Origin: Metabacillus fastidiosus NBRC 101226
GTDB taxonomy: Bacteria > Bacillota > Bacilli > Bacillales > Bacillaceae
NCBI RefSeq assembly: GCF_001591625.1
Contig: NZ_BCVG01000002.1
Coordinates: forward strand, 1 to 64,000
Length of the DNA: 64,000 nt
Reading direction: 5' to 3'
How positions within the stretch are numbered: the first letter of the stretch is position 1; every line of letters begins with the position of its first letter. The notes beneath the pieces were generated by a model, which did not search any database, was not told the origin of the DNA, and was given only the letters and a program-made list of their open reading frames with translations. Below are positions 10,793-20,681 of this stretch, piece after piece. The translations under genes were made by a program, and so were the position numbers.

Positions 10793-10901
10793 CAGCACCT
10801 CTTTTTAATAGCAGTGTATGATGGTTATATATGATGGTGATAAAAATTTAATTTTATTAAGAGAAGTGATAATTTATCGTCAAGAATAACATTTAAAAAT
10901 A

Positions 10902-10935
10902 GAAAAAACTTGCCCTCATTTTTGATGAGGGCAAG
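10902..10935 (-). terminator. Intrinsic terminator of fabHA-fabF
   Basis: CTTGCCCTCAT and ATGAGGGCAAG form a perfect 11-bp stem just after the fabF stop, followed on the minus strand by a run of T. Confidence 0.92.
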
Positions 10936-10943
10936 CTTCTCAT

Positions 10944-12185
10944 TTATTTCGCATATTTTTTAAAAATAATCGTAGCGTTATGTCCGCCGAATCCTAATGA
11001 ATTACTTAAAGCTACATTTACTTCCTGCTTTCGCGCTTCATTTGGAACATAATCAAGGTCACATTCAGGATCTGGAGTTTCTAAATTAATTGTTGGAGGA
11101 ATGATCCCCTCTTTAATTGCAAGAACGGAGAAAATTGCTTCCACTCCACCAGCAGCTCCTAATAAATGTCCAGTCATTGATTTTGTTGAACTAATGGCAA
11201 CTTTATTCGCATGATCGCCAAACACTTCTTTAATTGCCAATGTTTCAAATTTATCATTATAAGGCGTGCTCGTACCGTGTGCATTAATATAATCAATATC
11301 TTCAGGTTTAAGACCGCCTGTTTCAAGAGCCATTCTCATTGCTCTTGCTCCGCCTTCTCCACCTGGAGCTGGAGCTGTAATATGATAAGCATCTCCTGTT
11401 GCACCGTAGCCGACAATTTCTGCATAAATCGTTGCATTTCTTGCTAATGCATGCTCAAGTTCTTCTAATATGATTACTCCTGCACCTTCACCCATCACGA
11501 AGCCATCCCGATTTGCATCAAAAGGTCTACTCGCCGTTTTTGGATCATGATTTGTAGATAAAGCTTTATTCGCACAGAATCCCGCATAAGATAATTCGGT
11601 AATTGGCGCTTCTGTTCCGCCAGTCACCATGACATCAGCGTCTCCTCTTTCGATTACTTTAAAAGCATCACCGATTGAGTTCGTTCCAGTGGCACAAGCT
11701 GTAACCGTACAAGAGTTTACTCCTTTTGCACCAAGTGCAATTGATATTTGTCCAGTAGCCATATCCGGAATCATCATTGGTACGAAAAACGGACTTACAC
11801 GTTTTGCTCCTTTTTCAAGCAACGTACGGTAGTTATTTTCAAATGTTTCCATTCCGCCAATTCCAGATCCAACCCATACACCAACACGCGGTGCGATTTC
11901 ATCTGTAATTTCTAAATCAGCATCTTTCACTGCCATGAATGAAGCCGCAACAGCATATTGTGTAAAGCGGTCCATTTTTCTCGCATCTTTTTTATCCATA
12001 AATTGTTCAACATCAAAATCTTTTAATTCTGCTGCTACTTTTGCAGGATAATTATCTGGATTAATTCGTGTTAAAACACCTACACCTGATACTCCCTTTT
12101 TAGCATTTTCCCAAGTTGTATTTACATCGTTCCCGAGTGGAGTTACTGCTCCTATCCCTGTTACAACAACTCGTCTTTTCTCCAT
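10944..12185 (-). CDS. fabF: Beta-ketoacyl-ACP synthase II
   Basis: FabF condenses malonyl-ACP with acyl-ACP in the elongation steps of type II fatty-acid synthesis. The 413-residue protein has the catalytic triad Cys164 (VTACATGTN), His303 (NAHGTSTP) and His340 ([12 protein letters not shown]), and the C-terminal [14 protein letters not shown]. It follows fabH by 38 bp on the same strand, and a strong terminator closes the pair. Regulation is probably through the FapR-type operator upstream of fabH, coupling expression to malonyl-CoA. Confidence 0.97.
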   Translation of the reverse strand: MEKRRVVVTGIGAVTPLGNDVNTTWENAKKGVSGVGVLTRINPDNYPAKVAAELKDFDVEQFMDKKDARKMDRFTQYAVAASFMAVKDADLEITDEIAPRVGVWVGSGIGGMETFENNYRTLLEKGAKRVSPFFVPMMIPDMATGQISIALGAKGVNSCTVTACATGTNSIGDAFKVIERGDADVMVTGGTEAPITELSYAGFCANKALSTNHDPKTASRPFDANRDGFVMGEGAGVIILEELEHALARNATIYAEIVGYGATGDAYHITAPAPGGEGGARAMRMALETGGLKPEDIDYINAHGTSTPYNDKFETLAIKEVFGDHANKVAISSTKSMTGHLLGAAGGVEAIFSVLAIKEGIIPPTINLETPDPECDLDYVPNEARKQEVNVALSNSLGFGGHNATIIFKKYAK

Positions 12186-12223
12186 AACGGCACCTCGTCT
12201 CTATAAAATGATTATTTCTAAAA

Positions 12224-13156
12224 TTATTTACCCCAGCGCAGCGCAATTGCGCCCCATGTCAAACCTCCACCGAATCCTACCATTACAATTAGATCACCGT
12301 CTTTAATTTTTCCTGCTTCCACTTCTTCAACGAGTGAAATTGGAATAGAAGCTGCAGAGGTATTCCCATATTTATGAACTGTTTTAGACATTTTTTCTTC
12401 CGGAAGCTCGAGTCTCGTACGAGCTGCTTCCATAATGCGAATATTCGCTTGATGCGGAATTAGAAAATCAACATCTTCCTTTGTCAAACCTGCTTTTTCT
12501 AGTACATTAACACTTGATTCACCCATTTGTCTAACAGCAAACTTAAACACTTCACGGCCATTCATAATAATATGTTCATCCTGATATAAATGTTTACCGC
12601 CTGTACCGTCAGCCCCTAATTCAAATGAAAGAATCCCTTTATCTTCAGATACCGGTCCCATTACGACCGCACCTGCTCCATCACCAAAAAGAACAGCTGT
12701 GTTACGATCTTCCCAGTTTGTTACTTTTGACAGTTTTTCTGCGCCTACTACAAGCACATTTTTATATATGCCAGGCTCAATAAATTGTTTTGCAGTAATC
12801 ATTCCATACATAAATCCTGCACAGGCTGCACTGACATCCATCGCCGCTGCTTTTTTTGCTCCTAATTTCTCTTGAAGCATACAAGCAACTGTTGGAAATG
12901 GATGATCTGGTGTTACTGTCGCAACTAAAATTAAATCTAAATCTTCGGCAGAAATCCCTGCATTTTCTAAAGCTTTCTGTGCAGCAAAATAAGCCATATC
13001 TGACGTATTAATATCATCTTCAGCAATTCTTCTTTCTTCAATACCTGTTCTTGTCCGAATCCATTCATCAGATGTATCTACAATCTTTTCTAAATCAAAA
13101 TTTGTAACGACTTTCTCGGGTGTGTACCGACCAACCCCTATTACTCCAGCGTGCAT
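12224..13156 (-). CDS. fabH: Beta-ketoacyl-ACP synthase III
   Basis: FabH starts fatty-acid chains by condensing acetyl- or branched acyl-CoA with malonyl-ACP. The 310-residue protein shows the triad Cys112 (DVSAACAGF), His235 (IPHQANIR) and Asn265 ([10 protein letters not shown]). Position next to fabF matches B. subtilis fabHA rather than the stand-alone fabHB. The start codon follows AGGGAG. The promoter and a FapR-like operator lie 40-80 bp upstream. Confidence 0.96.
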   Translation of the reverse strand: MHAGVIGVGRYTPEKVVTNFDLEKIVDTSDEWIRTRTGIEERRIAEDDINTSDMAYFAAQKALENAGISAEDLDLILVATVTPDHPFPTVACMLQEKLGAKKAAAMDVSAACAGFMYGMITAKQFIEPGIYKNVLVVGAEKLSKVTNWEDRNTAVLFGDGAGAVVMGPVSEDKGILSFELGADGTGGKHLYQDEHIIMNGREVFKFAVRQMGESSVNVLEKAGLTKEDVDFLIPHQANIRIMEAARTRLELPEEKMSKTVHKYGNTSAASIPISLVEEVEAGKIKDGDLIVMVGFGGGLTWGAIALRWGK

Positions 13157-13190
13157 ATTTCCAACTCCCTAAATGAGTTTATTATCAATT

Positions 13191-13210
13191 ATTATGACTT
13201 GGTACTAATT
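13191..13210 (-). promoter_or_regulatory. FapR-type operator of fabH-fabF
   Basis: On the minus strand AATTAGTACCAAGTCATAAT closely matches the known FapR site (TTAGTACCtrgtcttAA-like). It starts within the -10 of the fabH promoter. FapR is the malonyl-CoA-responsive repressor of lipid genes in bacilli; binding here is inferred from the match. Confidence 0.75.
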
Positions 13211-13236
13211 CTAACGCATTTTTATCGCTTTTTCAA
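13208..13236 (-). promoter_or_regulatory. Sigma-A promoter of fabH-fabF
   Basis: On the minus strand TTGAAA (13231-13236) and TAGAAT (13208-13213) are 17 nt apart, overlapping the FapR-like operator in the arrangement expected for repression. Confidence 0.75.
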
Positions 13237-13354
13237 TATTGTTATTTTCTTCACTAAATGATCAATTATTTTACTTTGTGCTTCTATCTATATCCTTTCT
13301 CAAAAGAGAGCATAAACTAGTTAATAAAGAGCTAAAGGAAAGTTGGTGGACATA

Positions 13355-13633
13355 ATGTCTAATGGATTCATAAATAAAAAAGAAGATGCTCTTGAAAATA
13401 CGGAAATAACTGAAGAACAGGAAGACCGATTTACTAAACTTATGTTTGGTACGAACTATAAAAAAAGAAATAGACTACCTGTACAAAAAGAAGAAATAAA
13501 AGAAGAACCAGATGAAATAAATTATCTTCATCTTATGGGACAGATTGATGATATTATGACTTCAATTAATAATTTAAAGCCTGTATTAGAGCATTTATCA
13601 CCAATCGTAAACTTCATAAAAAAGAAAAAATAA
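13355..13633 (+). CDS. Small hypothetical protein (yjzB position)
   Basis: The 92-residue polar protein begins MSNGFINKKEDALENTEI; its central part is lysine- and glutamate-rich and the C-terminal part (YLHLMGQIDDIMTSINNLKPVLEHLSPIVNF) looks helical. It lies between fabH and comZ, as does B. subtilis yjzB, but I cannot confirm that it is a homologue. ATG 13355 has GGTGG upstream; an in-frame GTG at 13343 is an alternative. No signal peptide or membrane span is seen. Confidence 0.6.
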   Translation: MSNGFINKKEDALENTEITEEQEDRFTKLMFGTNYKKRNRLPVQKEEIKEEPDEINYLHLMGQIDDIMTSINNLKPVLEHLSPIVNFIKKKK

Positions 13634-13657
13634 AAGCTACCAGTTAGGCAGCTTTTA
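13632..13657. terminator. Bidirectional terminator between yjzB-like gene and comZ
   Basis: AAAAGCTACC and GGCAGCTTTT pair with T-runs on both sides, serving two convergent genes. Confidence 0.75.
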
Positions 13658-13843
13658 TTTGTTTTCAACATCTTGTTTTCCAAGTTCATAAGCTTCAGCC
13701 ATCACTTTTGTAAATAATTCCATCATTGGCTGAATTGTTTCAAGAGATAATTCAATCCCCGTTTCATCTAATTTCTGTTTTGCTTCTGGTAAGTATTTCA
13801 TTGCAATTTGCATAAATTCCATTGTTTTTGGATGTTGCTGCAT
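13655..13843 (-). CDS. comZ: ComG operon repressor ComZ
   Basis: The 62-residue helical protein begins MQQHPKTMEFMQIAMKYLPEAK and has the family length. In B. subtilis ComZ is translated from the med-comZ transcript and lowers expression of the late competence operon comG. Here too it follows med closely (17 bp), supporting an operon. No DNA-binding motif is obvious, as in known ComZ. Confidence 0.9.
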   Translation of the reverse strand: MQQHPKTMEFMQIAMKYLPEAKQKLDETGIELSLETIQPMMELFTKVMAEAYELGKQDVENK

Positions 13844-13860
13844 ATTCTACTACTCCTTTA

Positions 13861-14811
13861 TTATTGATTAGGCAGTTTCCCTGTCTTTTTATAGTTTTCT
13901 ATAGATTTTTCCAGTTCTTTAACAAAAGACTCTTCAACAAGCGGACTAAATTGACCTAAGCTAATGACATCATCTTGAAAATCAAAATATAATGTTCCAC
14001 TTTTAAGTTCATTTGAATTGAATTTTTTCGCAATTAGCTCATACAGTTTGTCAACATGCTGAACTGTACTTGTTAAAACAGCACCTTCACCAAGGTCTGA
14101 TTGATCAGAAATATAACCAATTGCAAATAGACCTTCTGCTTTCAGTTTTTCTATTGCAGGAACATTATAACCGTCACCAGCTACGTAAACAACATCGACT
14201 CCCTCTTGAATCATCTCATCAAGAAGCTGTAATGCTTTATGTACATCATCCCAGTGCTCCACAAATTTTATATTAACATCAACAGCTTGATTTTGATAAT
14301 AAGCACCTTCGAAATAACCATCCACTTCGGGCTGCCATTCGAATGAAGCTAATATGCCGACATGATTAGCCTTTGTCATTTTTCCAGCAACCATTCCTGC
14401 AAAAAATCCCATTGCATTCGATTCAAAATTCAAACTTGTAACATTTGAATTCTCTGTCTCACCATTAAAGAAGACAAAATGAATATCTGGATAATCTTTG
14501 CTTATACTATTAAAAAAAGATTCATATTCGCTACCGTGCCCGAAAACGAGATTAACACCTTTTGTTCTAAACTCGTCAACAGCTTGACGGACAGCCTGTT
14601 CATTGTCCATACCTTCTTTATAAAACACATCAACATTAAATTCTGATTGAATTTTCAGTAAACCTTTATAGCCCTTTGTACCCCAAACTTGGTCATTGAT
14701 TGTTTCAGGAACTAAAAGTCCAACTTTATGAAGTTTACCAGTTGACGTAGCTTGACTACATCCAAGCAATAATAGAAGAAGGATGGGAACTAGTCCAAGA
14801 TACTTCAACAT
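13861..14811 (-). CDS. med: Med, BMP-family lipoprotein, competence regulator
   Basis: The product is about 316 residues with a lipoprotein signal (LVPILLLLLLGC) followed by a periplasmic-binding-protein fold of the basic membrane protein (BMP/PnrA-like) family. HKVGLLVPETINDQVWGTKGY and VVYVAGDGYNVPAI are characteristic. In B. subtilis Med positively affects comK expression. I place the start at ATG 14811, with GAGGGAG 9 nt upstream, instead of a TTG two codons earlier. It is the first gene of med-comZ. Confidence 0.88.
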   Translation of the reverse strand: MLKYLGLVPILLLLLLGCSQATSTGKLHKVGLLVPETINDQVWGTKGYKGLLKIQSEFNVDVFYKEGMDNEQAVRQAVDEFRTKGVNLVFGHGSEYESFFNSISKDYPDIHFVFFNGETENSNVTSLNFESNAMGFFAGMVAGKMTKANHVGILASFEWQPEVDGYFEGAYYQNQAVDVNIKFVEHWDDVHKALQLLDEMIQEGVDVVYVAGDGYNVPAIEKLKAEGLFAIGYISDQSDLGEGAVLTSTVQHVDKLYELIAKKFNSNELKSGTLYFDFQDDVISLGQFSPLVEESFVKELEKSIENYKKTGKLPNQ

Positions 14812-14947
14812 GGGCAAGCACTCCCTCTTTTAAAATCAAAATAAGTTCCTATTCATTTTAGCCTGTTAAAGTTTGAATGTACAAGTAGATGTTTCTATTT
14901 CTTCCTATTTTATTTGAATTATTATCTATTTTTCGTATACTTTTCAT

Positions 14948-15364
14948 TTAATTATCTACTATTCTTCCATTTTGTATATGAATAATTTTATACTTTTCAT
15001 TTATCTCAGATTCATTAATAATAGCTTGTATTACCTCATCAGAAATGTCCTCTTGCTCATCATCCATTACTTTCAAAATAATGATATTAGATGGAGAATT
15101 CTCATTAAATCTCTCCGAAATATACTCTGATTTCTCATCACAGCAATAATAAATGAAATCATTTTTTGAATTAACTTCATCAAAATCAATTTGCTCATGA
15201 ACCTTTAGTAAAGCATTTCTTCCAATCAACATAAGTCTTTCTTCTGCCATTTCCTTCTGATCAGTAATAATTGCATCTACTTCTGTTCCTGCATTTATAA
15301 AAAATTCACAAAGTTTAAAACCAGCAGAAGTATGCACACCAAAAACTGCAACATGATGGAACAA
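14948..15364 (-). CDS. Small Rossmann-like protein (yjaV position)
   Basis: The 138-residue product begins with a hydrophobic strand and a GxxxxxG-like turn (VAVFGVHTSAGFKLCEFF), reminiscent of a nucleotide-binding fold, but it is too short for a full dehydrogenase. The C-terminal half is acidic. It sits between yjaU and med as yjaV does in B. subtilis; the homology is inferred mainly from position. No function can be assigned. Confidence 0.65.
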   Translation of the reverse strand: MFHHVAVFGVHTSAGFKLCEFFINAGTEVDAIITDQKEMAEERLMLIGRNALLKVHEQIDFDEVNSKNDFIYYCCDEKSEYISERFNENSPSNIIILKVMDDEQEDISDEVIQAIINESEINEKYKIIHIQNGRIVDN

Positions 15365-15498
15365 TATATTTCCTCCTTATAATTCGTTTAGAATTATTCA
15401 AACCTTCAATCAGCAAGGGACTTTGGATGCCCCCTCCTGATTGAACTACTCTTCCTGAAAAGACTTATTACGAGTTATGCGAAGTAAATATACGACTG

Positions 15499-16233
15499 CT
15501 ATAATACTGTTTCATGTTCCTTGAAAAATTTCATAATGGAATGGTTAACCCGGTACTGATTATCACCTAAATGATAAATTAATTGTATTGGATACCCTCG
15601 CTTCCTCCTTAGTATTTCGTACTTCTTACTGTTATGTGAGGAGAGGAAATATGCTTCGTTCATCTTCTGCCAAATTTGAACTGGTAAAGATGATTTATAA
15701 CTATCCATTTCTTTGAAGTTGAAATTAGGAACATCTCTTACATCCATTTCATATGCAGAGGATATTTCTTTTAGAAGGCGCTTGTAGAAAAACTTATTGT
15801 CTTTTTCATTTTTCAAATGGGCTTGGAGGTCCAGGCAAGGATTTAACATTGCAACAGAGCGGATTTTATCTTTTAGTTCTTCCATTAGTTGCAGTGCAAC
15901 TAATGCTCCCATTCCTTCAGCTAAAATGTGTATCCGCTCATTTAAAATTTCTTTTCGCAAGACGACTTGATAAAGCTGCTTTGCAAGTATAACCGCGTTC
16001 GGACTCCCCCAGTTTTGGTTATACAAATTTGATGAAAATACCGTATAACCTTTATTTCTAAATACTGTTAATAATTGGTTTCTCCCATAGTGTTGAAGGG
16101 AAAAACTCGTTTTTTCATTAACAAAATGGGAGCGGTCTCCAATAATTAATACTCCAAACCCACTCGGCTTTTCCGGTAAATGAATGACATTCCACTCACT
16201 TCCTAACTGAAAAAAACGCTCTGTAATATCCAT
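15499..16233 (-). CDS. yjaU: Alpha/beta-hydrolase-fold protein, YjaU-like
   Basis: The ~244-residue product has the order of an alpha/beta hydrolase: an early hydrophobic strand with a GDRSHF loop, a central AEGMGALVALQ 'elbow', and a C-terminal Asp/His region (HLGDNQYRVNHSIM). The elbow reads A-E-G-M-G where active enzymes have G-x-S-x-G, so the nucleophile serine is missing. It may be inactive or use another residue. ATG 16233 follows GGTGG. It is next to the yjaV-like gene, as in B. subtilis. Confidence 0.65.
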   Translation of the reverse strand: MDITERFFQLGSEWNVIHLPEKPSGFGVLIIGDRSHFVNEKTSFSLQHYGRNQLLTVFRNKGYTVFSSNLYNQNWGSPNAVILAKQLYQVVLRKEILNERIHILAEGMGALVALQLMEELKDKIRSVAMLNPCLDLQAHLKNEKDNKFFYKRLLKEISSAYEMDVRDVPNFNFKEMDSYKSSLPVQIWQKMNEAYFLSSHNSKKYEILRRKRGYPIQLIYHLGDNQYRVNHSIMKFFKEHETVL

Positions 16234-16236
16234 CAC

Positions 16237-16542
16237 TTGCCCACCACCTTTCTTGCATTAAACTTTCTATTCCCTAATACTGTATGTATACATTTTTAAA
16301 AAGAATGGGATTTTGTCCTGTCTTTTATGAATAAAGGGCATATTCTTTTATTTTTACTATACCTTTTTCCAAGAAAACACTCATCGTAATATGTAATTTT
16401 GAACGTATTAATATAGCCTTGCTTCCTTTTTCTACTGGAAAATTGAACAAACCGTCACATATGAAGCATAAAATTATTTTTTTGTTTAACAATAATATGA
16501 TAGAATAAAATGAGAATTGTCTAGAAATAGAGGTGAGTTATA
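16237..16542. other. Divergent intergenic region between yjaU-like and yjzD genes
   Basis: The ~300 bp hold only AT-rich sequence and presumed promoters for both directions (for example TATGATAGAATAAAAT near 16495-16511 ahead of yjzD). No RNA gene or repeat is seen. Confidence 0.4.
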
Positions 16543-16731
16543 TTGCGTTTTTTTATGACGTTTTTTTGGTCCTTTTTATTAGTTCAAATGATGGCGTACG
16601 TTGTTTCTTCAATGTCTGGCGGTGTATATGATTTTAAAATAGCAACAGTACTCTCTGTCATTGTAACTGTTCTTATTTTCATTATCGCAGAGGTTATTCC
16701 AGTGAAGGAACACTCTGGTGAGCAACATTAA
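16543..16731 (+). CDS. yjzD: YjzD-like membrane protein (DUF2929)
   Basis: The 62-residue protein has two membrane segments (about residues 4-22 and 33-51) separated by a short loop and ends in a charged tail, typical of DUF2929. Translation most likely starts at TTG 16543, since AGAGGTGA lies 7 nt upstream; an internal ATG at codon 5 is less well placed. Function unknown. Confidence 0.8.
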   Translation: MRFFMTFFWSFLLVQMMAYVVSSMSGGVYDFKIATVLSVIVTVLIFIIAEVIPVKEHSGEQH

Positions 16732-16795
16732 GAAATGGTAAAAAACTTTCGTATTTAAGTTATATGAAAAAAATGATTACACTTTCTTTAAATCT

Positions 16796-16827
16796 AAAAA
16801 CCCTACTTCAAGAAAGTAGGGTTTTTT
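16796..16827. terminator. Bidirectional intrinsic terminator
   Basis: AAAAACCCTACTT and AAGTAGGGTTTTTT form a strong stem with A- and T-runs on either side, serving the convergent yjzD- and yjzC-like genes. Confidence 0.9.
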
Positions 16828-16851
16828 ACAAATATAACACTTTTTTCATTT

Positions 16852-17031
16852 TTATGGTTTACGCTTATATGTCCATTGTCTATTATGGTTTGCTGCCTCG
16901 GGGAACTGATCTCCCGCTTTTAAACGAATTTGTCTCGGTTTAGTTACATTGTCACCGGTCTCACCTACTTCAACATAAATTCCGTTATTCGGTGCTTTTT
17001 GACCAGGACGAAAGCGATGTTGCTGACCCAT
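16852..17031 (-). CDS. yjzC: YjzC family protein
   Basis: The 59-residue protein begins MGQQHRFRPGQKAPNNGIY and contains GETG and a KAGDQFPE stretch, matching the conserved YjzC family of Bacillaceae. The start ATG follows a strong AGGAGGG. It has no signal or membrane segment; function is unknown. Position between yjzD and argF agrees with B. subtilis. Confidence 0.85.
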   Translation of the reverse strand: MGQQHRFRPGQKAPNNGIYVEVGETGDNVTKPRQIRLKAGDQFPEAANHNRQWTYKRKP

Positions 17032-17102
17032 AATAATCCCTCCTAAATAATCATTCAATCAATCGTTTGTAGTATTTCCAAGCTCTTAAATTTTCATGAA
17101 TG

Positions 17103-17623
17103 ATCGAACATTTACATTGCTACTATTCCTGCTGGAGTTATCAGTGCTTTATTTGAAGACACACCAGTGTATTCAAATAAGGAGTAGAGCCTGTAGCTGT
17201 CACATATAGTTATTACCGAATTCACACTTTGGTTTATCCGTAATTTACGAGGCCAAAAAATAATGGGATGTAACCGTAAAAGATGCGATCATTATTAACC
17301 TTGCACAAACTGTTGCATTAATTCCCGGCATGGCCAGGTGCTGCAATTGTTGCGGCAATATCGCTCGGAATGAAGCAGGAAACCACATTAAAATTTTCTT
17401 TCCTCATGTTAGCTTTAGCGGCTTGATTTTAAGTATATCTGACCTTTTAAATGATCCAAGAATAACTGAACTTATTTTATCTTATACAGCCGCTTTCTTT
17501 GCTTCACTCATCGCTTCCTACTTCTCATTAAAATCGTTTATGAGCATTATGGAAAAAGGAAATTTAGTTTATTTTTCTATGTACTGCTTCATTGTCGGGG
17601 CAGTTGTATTAATTTTCACTTGA
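17103..17623 (+). pseudogene. uppP: Decayed undecaprenyl-diphosphatase (uppP/bacA) remnant
   Basis: Pieces of UppP can be read in order in different frames: IPAGVISALFEDTPVY near 17124, LWFIRNLRGQK near 17232, DAIIINLAQTVALIPGM near 17284, then after a frameshift GAAIVAAISLGMK, and finally GLILSISDLLNDPRITELILSY to FIVGAVVLIF in one frame to the stop at 17623. The conserved PGMSRSGAT core is broken (serine codon lost plus frameshift), there are internal stops, and the first ~100 codons are absent. An intact copy elsewhere presumably supplies lipid-carrier recycling. No recent mobile element is seen at the edges. Confidence 0.85.
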
Positions 17624-17632
17624 AGAACAGTG

Positions 17633-17662
17633 AAAAAGTCTAGAAATATCTAGGCTTTTTTA
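17633..17662 (+). terminator. Terminator behind the uppP remnant
   Basis: AAAAGTCTAGA and TCTAGGCTTTTTTA form a short stem with a T-run, probably the original uppP terminator. Confidence 0.7.
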
Positions 17663-17672
17663 TTTTAATATA

Positions 17673-17708
17673 AAAAATGACGAAACCTCTAATGGTTCCG
17701 TCATTTCG
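17673..17708 (-). terminator. Intrinsic terminator of the arginine operon
   Basis: On the minus strand AAATGACGGAACC and GGTTTCGTCATTTTTT pair around a short loop 15 nt after the argF stop. Confidence 0.85.
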
Positions 17709-17722
17709 CTATACCTATTCTT

Positions 17723-18640
17723 TTATGCTAATAATTTTTTCAATAATGCTTTTTGGACATGCAGGCGATTATGCGCTTGCGGGAATACAGCTGAATGTGG
17801 GCCGTCAATAATTTCTGCTGTTACTTCTTCCTCACGATGCGCTGGAAGACAATGTAGGAAATGATAATCTTCCTTTGCATAGGCTGTTAATTTTGAATTA
17901 ACTTGGAAATCTGCAAATGCAAGTTCTCTTTCTTTTTGCTCACTTTCCTGCCCCATGCTTGCCCATACATCTGTATAAATGATATCCGCATTCAATACTG
18001 CGATTGTTGGATCATTTGTAACTGTAATCGTTGCACCAGTTTCAGCGCCGATTGCCTTTGCTTTTTCTACAACTTCACTATCAGGCTCATATCCTTTCGG
18101 ACAACCGATTGCAAAATCCATTCCAACCTTCGCACAACCGATCATTAATGAATGGGCAACATTGTTACCGTCACCTAAATAAGTTGTTTTAAGGCCTTTG
18201 AATTTTCCCTTTAAATCTAAAATGGTTTTTAAATCTGCAAGAGCCTGGCATGGATGAGAAAAGTCAGTTAATCCATTAATAACTGGAATGCTTGCATGCT
18301 TCGCAAGTTCTTCCACTTTTGAATGTTCAAATGTACGGATCATGATACCATCAACATAGCCTGAAAGAACCTTTGCCGTATCCTCAATCGGTTCTCCTCT
18401 GCCAATTTGCGTATCCTGGCTATTTAAATAGAGTGCATTTCCGCCTAATTGATACATTCCTGTTTCAAAAGATACTCTTGTTCTAGTTGAAGACTTCTCA
18501 AAAATCATCGCTAATGTTTTTCCAGCAAGTACGTTTTGAATTGGATTTTTCTCTAATTCAATTGCTTCATTAATGAGTTCTAAAATTTCTTCTCCAGTGT
18601 AATCTAATAAGTTCAAGAAATCTTTTTTCTGCTTTGTCAT
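17723..18640 (-). CDS. argF: Ornithine carbamoyltransferase
   Basis: ArgF joins ornithine and carbamoyl phosphate to citrulline. The ~305-residue protein has the carbamoyl-phosphate site STRTR at 50-54, the HPCQALAD stretch, and the ornithine-binding HCLPAHR at 263-269. I begin it at MTKQKKDF (18640) rather than four codons upstream. It is last in the argC-J-B-D-F series, but carAB, which lies between argD and argF in B. subtilis, is absent; only ~90 bp separate argD and argF. Confidence 0.96.
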   Translation of the reverse strand: MTKQKKDFLNLLDYTGEEILELINEAIELEKNPIQNVLAGKTLAMIFEKSSTRTRVSFETGMYQLGGNALYLNSQDTQIGRGEPIEDTAKVLSGYVDGIMIRTFEHSKVEELAKHASIPVINGLTDFSHPCQALADLKTILDLKGKFKGLKTTYLGDGNNVAHSLMIGCAKVGMDFAIGCPKGYEPDSEVVEKAKAIGAETGATITVTNDPTIAVLNADIIYTDVWASMGQESEQKERELAFADFQVNSKLTAYAKEDYHFLHCLPAHREEEVTAEIIDGPHSAVFPQAHNRLHVQKALLKKLLA

Positions 18641-18744
18641 AACTCCACCCATTTAAAAACCACTTCCTTTCGATTATTTTCGTTCCAGTTAATAGTATAA
18701 TTATATATCTTTTAGTATTTTTATGCATCAATATATAAAAATGT

Positions 18745-19893
18745 TCACTTTTTATATGTTGAAAATGTTTCTTTTAAAATAGCAACAGCCGTGTCCATTT
18801 CTTCCTCTGTCACATTTAGAGGCGGCAGTAATCGAATAACATTAGGACCCGCAGGTAAAACAAGCAGTTTATTTTCTCTAGCTGTATTGATAAGATCTGT
18901 CACTTGTTCACTACATTCAATTCCGATTAAAAGTCCTTTTCCTCTTATTTCCTTTACAAGTTCATGTCCATATAAAGCATCTTCCAGCTTTTGAACAAGA
19001 CTCTTTCCTTTTTCTTCAACAGCTTGTAAAAATGACGGATCCATAATTTTCTTAAGTGTCGCATTTGCTGAAGCCATTGCGATGAAGTTTCCACCAAATG
19101 TAGAGCCGTGGCTTCCCGGCTGGAACGATTCAATCAATTCTTTTTTACCGATCATCGCCCCGACAGGAATTCCGTTTCCAAGTCCTTTTGCTGACGTAAT
19201 AATATCTGGTGAAATACCGTAATGCTGATAACCAAATGGCTTACCAGTCCGGCCAATTCCTGTTTGTATTTCATCAATAATAAGAAGTGCATTCAGCTTC
19301 TTACATGTTTCAGCAACTTTTTGAAGAAAATCCTTATGTGCGGGAATAACTCCGCCTTCTCCCTGGACGACTTCCAGCATAATTGCCGCAACTTCTTCAC
19401 CTTCTAATTGCTCGAGGGCTGCCGTATCATTATAAGGCAAATATTCGAACGTTTGTAAAAGTGGACCAAAGCCGATTTGAATTTTTTCTTGTCCTGTTGC
19501 TGACATTGTTGCAAATGTTCTTCCATGGAATGATTGTTTAAACGTTACGATTTTTGATTTTCCTGTATGCTTTCTCGCGAGCTTAATTGCAGCTTCATTC
19601 GCTTCTGCTCCACTGTTACAAAAGAATACTGCATCCCCATCACTGTTTTCAACGAGACGTTTTGCTACTTCCTCTTGAAGCGGCACTTTAAAAAGATTAG
19701 ATGTATGCCATACTTTTTGCAGCTGCTCTTCTACAGCATTTTTTACATCTTCATCGACATGCCCTAAATTACAAACAGCAATACCTGAAATGAAATCAAG
19801 GTATTTATCATCGTTTTCATCAATTAACCAGGCACCTTCTGCCTCTTTTACAGTGAAATTCCATCTTGCATATGTTGGGAATAAGTAACTCAT
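18745..19893 (-). CDS. argD: Acetylornithine aminotransferase
   Basis: This PLP enzyme converts N-acetylglutamate semialdehyde to N-acetylornithine. The 382-residue class III aminotransferase contains the [15 protein letters not shown] and [15 protein letters not shown] motifs, the PLP-aspartate [13 protein letters not shown] and the Schiff-base lysine in [10 protein letters not shown]. Its start overlaps the argB stop by 4 nt. A paralogous class III enzyme (ornithine aminotransferase) is at 44390, but the argB linkage identifies this one as biosynthetic. Confidence 0.95.
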   Translation of the reverse strand: MSYLFPTYARWNFTVKEAEGAWLIDENDDKYLDFISGIAVCNLGHVDEDVKNAVEEQLQKVWHTSNLFKVPLQEEVAKRLVENSDGDAVFFCNSGAEANEAAIKLARKHTGKSKIVTFKQSFHGRTFATMSATGQEKIQIGFGPLLQTFEYLPYNDTAALEQLEGEEVAAIMLEVVQGEGGVIPAHKDFLQKVAETCKKLNALLIIDEIQTGIGRTGKPFGYQHYGISPDIITSAKGLGNGIPVGAMIGKKELIESFQPGSHGSTFGGNFIAMASANATLKKIMDPSFLQAVEEKGKSLVQKLEDALYGHELVKEIRGKGLLIGIECSEQVTDLINTARENKLLVLPAGPNVIRLLPPLNVTEEEMDTAVAILKETFSTYKK

Positions 19894-20669
19894 AATGTCA
19901 TTACCTCCTTTTCATTGTAAATTTTTGTTCCTAAGAATTGTTCCTTTTCTACAAATGCCTGTGTTCCGCTAACGATCATTACTTCCTGGCATTTATCTGA
20001 AAGCGTTGAAATCGCTGATTCTACTTTTGGAATCATTCCACCCGTAATTGTTCCATTCTCAATTAATTCATTAATCTTTTCAGGTGTTGTACTAGTAATA
20101 ACATTTTTATCATTATCTAAAATACCTGGGACATCTGTAACAAATAATAATTTTTCTGCACCGATTGCGTTTGCAATTGCGGCAGCAGCTAAATCAGCAT
20201 TCACATTCAATGTTTCATGATTATCCGTTTTTGCTAAAGGTGTAACAACTGGTAAATAACCGTTTTCTAATAATAAATGGATTAAATTCGTTTCTACATT
20301 CGTTACGCTTCCTACTAATCCCAATGCTTCTTTATTTAAATAGTCAGCTGTTATAATCGAATCAGTTCCCGAAATACCAAGTGCATTTAGTCCATTTTGC
20401 TGTAAAAGATTTGTTAGATGTTTATTAATTTTCCCAGATAAAACCATCTCAACAACATCTAATACTTCTGGTGTAGTCTTTCTCTGTCCGTTATGAAATT
20501 CTGTTTGGATCTGAAGCTCTGTCAGCATTTTCGTAATATCCGGACCGCCGCCATGGACGATGACTACTTGCCATTTATTCTCGATTAATTGTTTTAAACT
20601 ATCGAAAAACTGTTTCGATAGTTCATGTATGATACTTCCTCCGCATTTTAAGACAACCGTTTTTCCCAT
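19890..20669 (-). CDS. argB: Acetylglutamate kinase
   Basis: ArgB phosphorylates N-acetylglutamate. The 259-residue protein starts [17 protein letters not shown] (amino-acid-kinase K-x-GG-S motif) and has [14 protein letters not shown] and the late [10 protein letters not shown] substrate loop. The length fits the short, arginine-insensitive type found with argJ. It overlaps argD by 4 nt and follows argJ by 12 bp. Confidence 0.96.
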   Translation of the reverse strand: MGKTVVLKCGGSIIHELSKQFFDSLKQLIENKWQVVIVHGGGPDITKMLTELQIQTEFHNGQRKTTPEVLDVVEMVLSGKINKHLTNLLQQNGLNALGISGTDSIITADYLNKEALGLVGSVTNVETNLIHLLLENGYLPVVTPLAKTDNHETLNVNADLAAAAIANAIGAEKLLFVTDVPGILDNDKNVITSTTPEKINELIENGTITGGMIPKVESAISTLSDKCQEVMIVSGTQAFVEKEQFLGTKIYNEKEVMTL

Positions 20670-20681
20670 TTTAAAATCTCC

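Noticed and set aside
17330-17623. A possible 97-codon membrane protein
   Set aside because: Its first ~30 codons are the wrong frame of the uppP remnant and the rest is the UppP C-terminus; it is part of a pseudogene.
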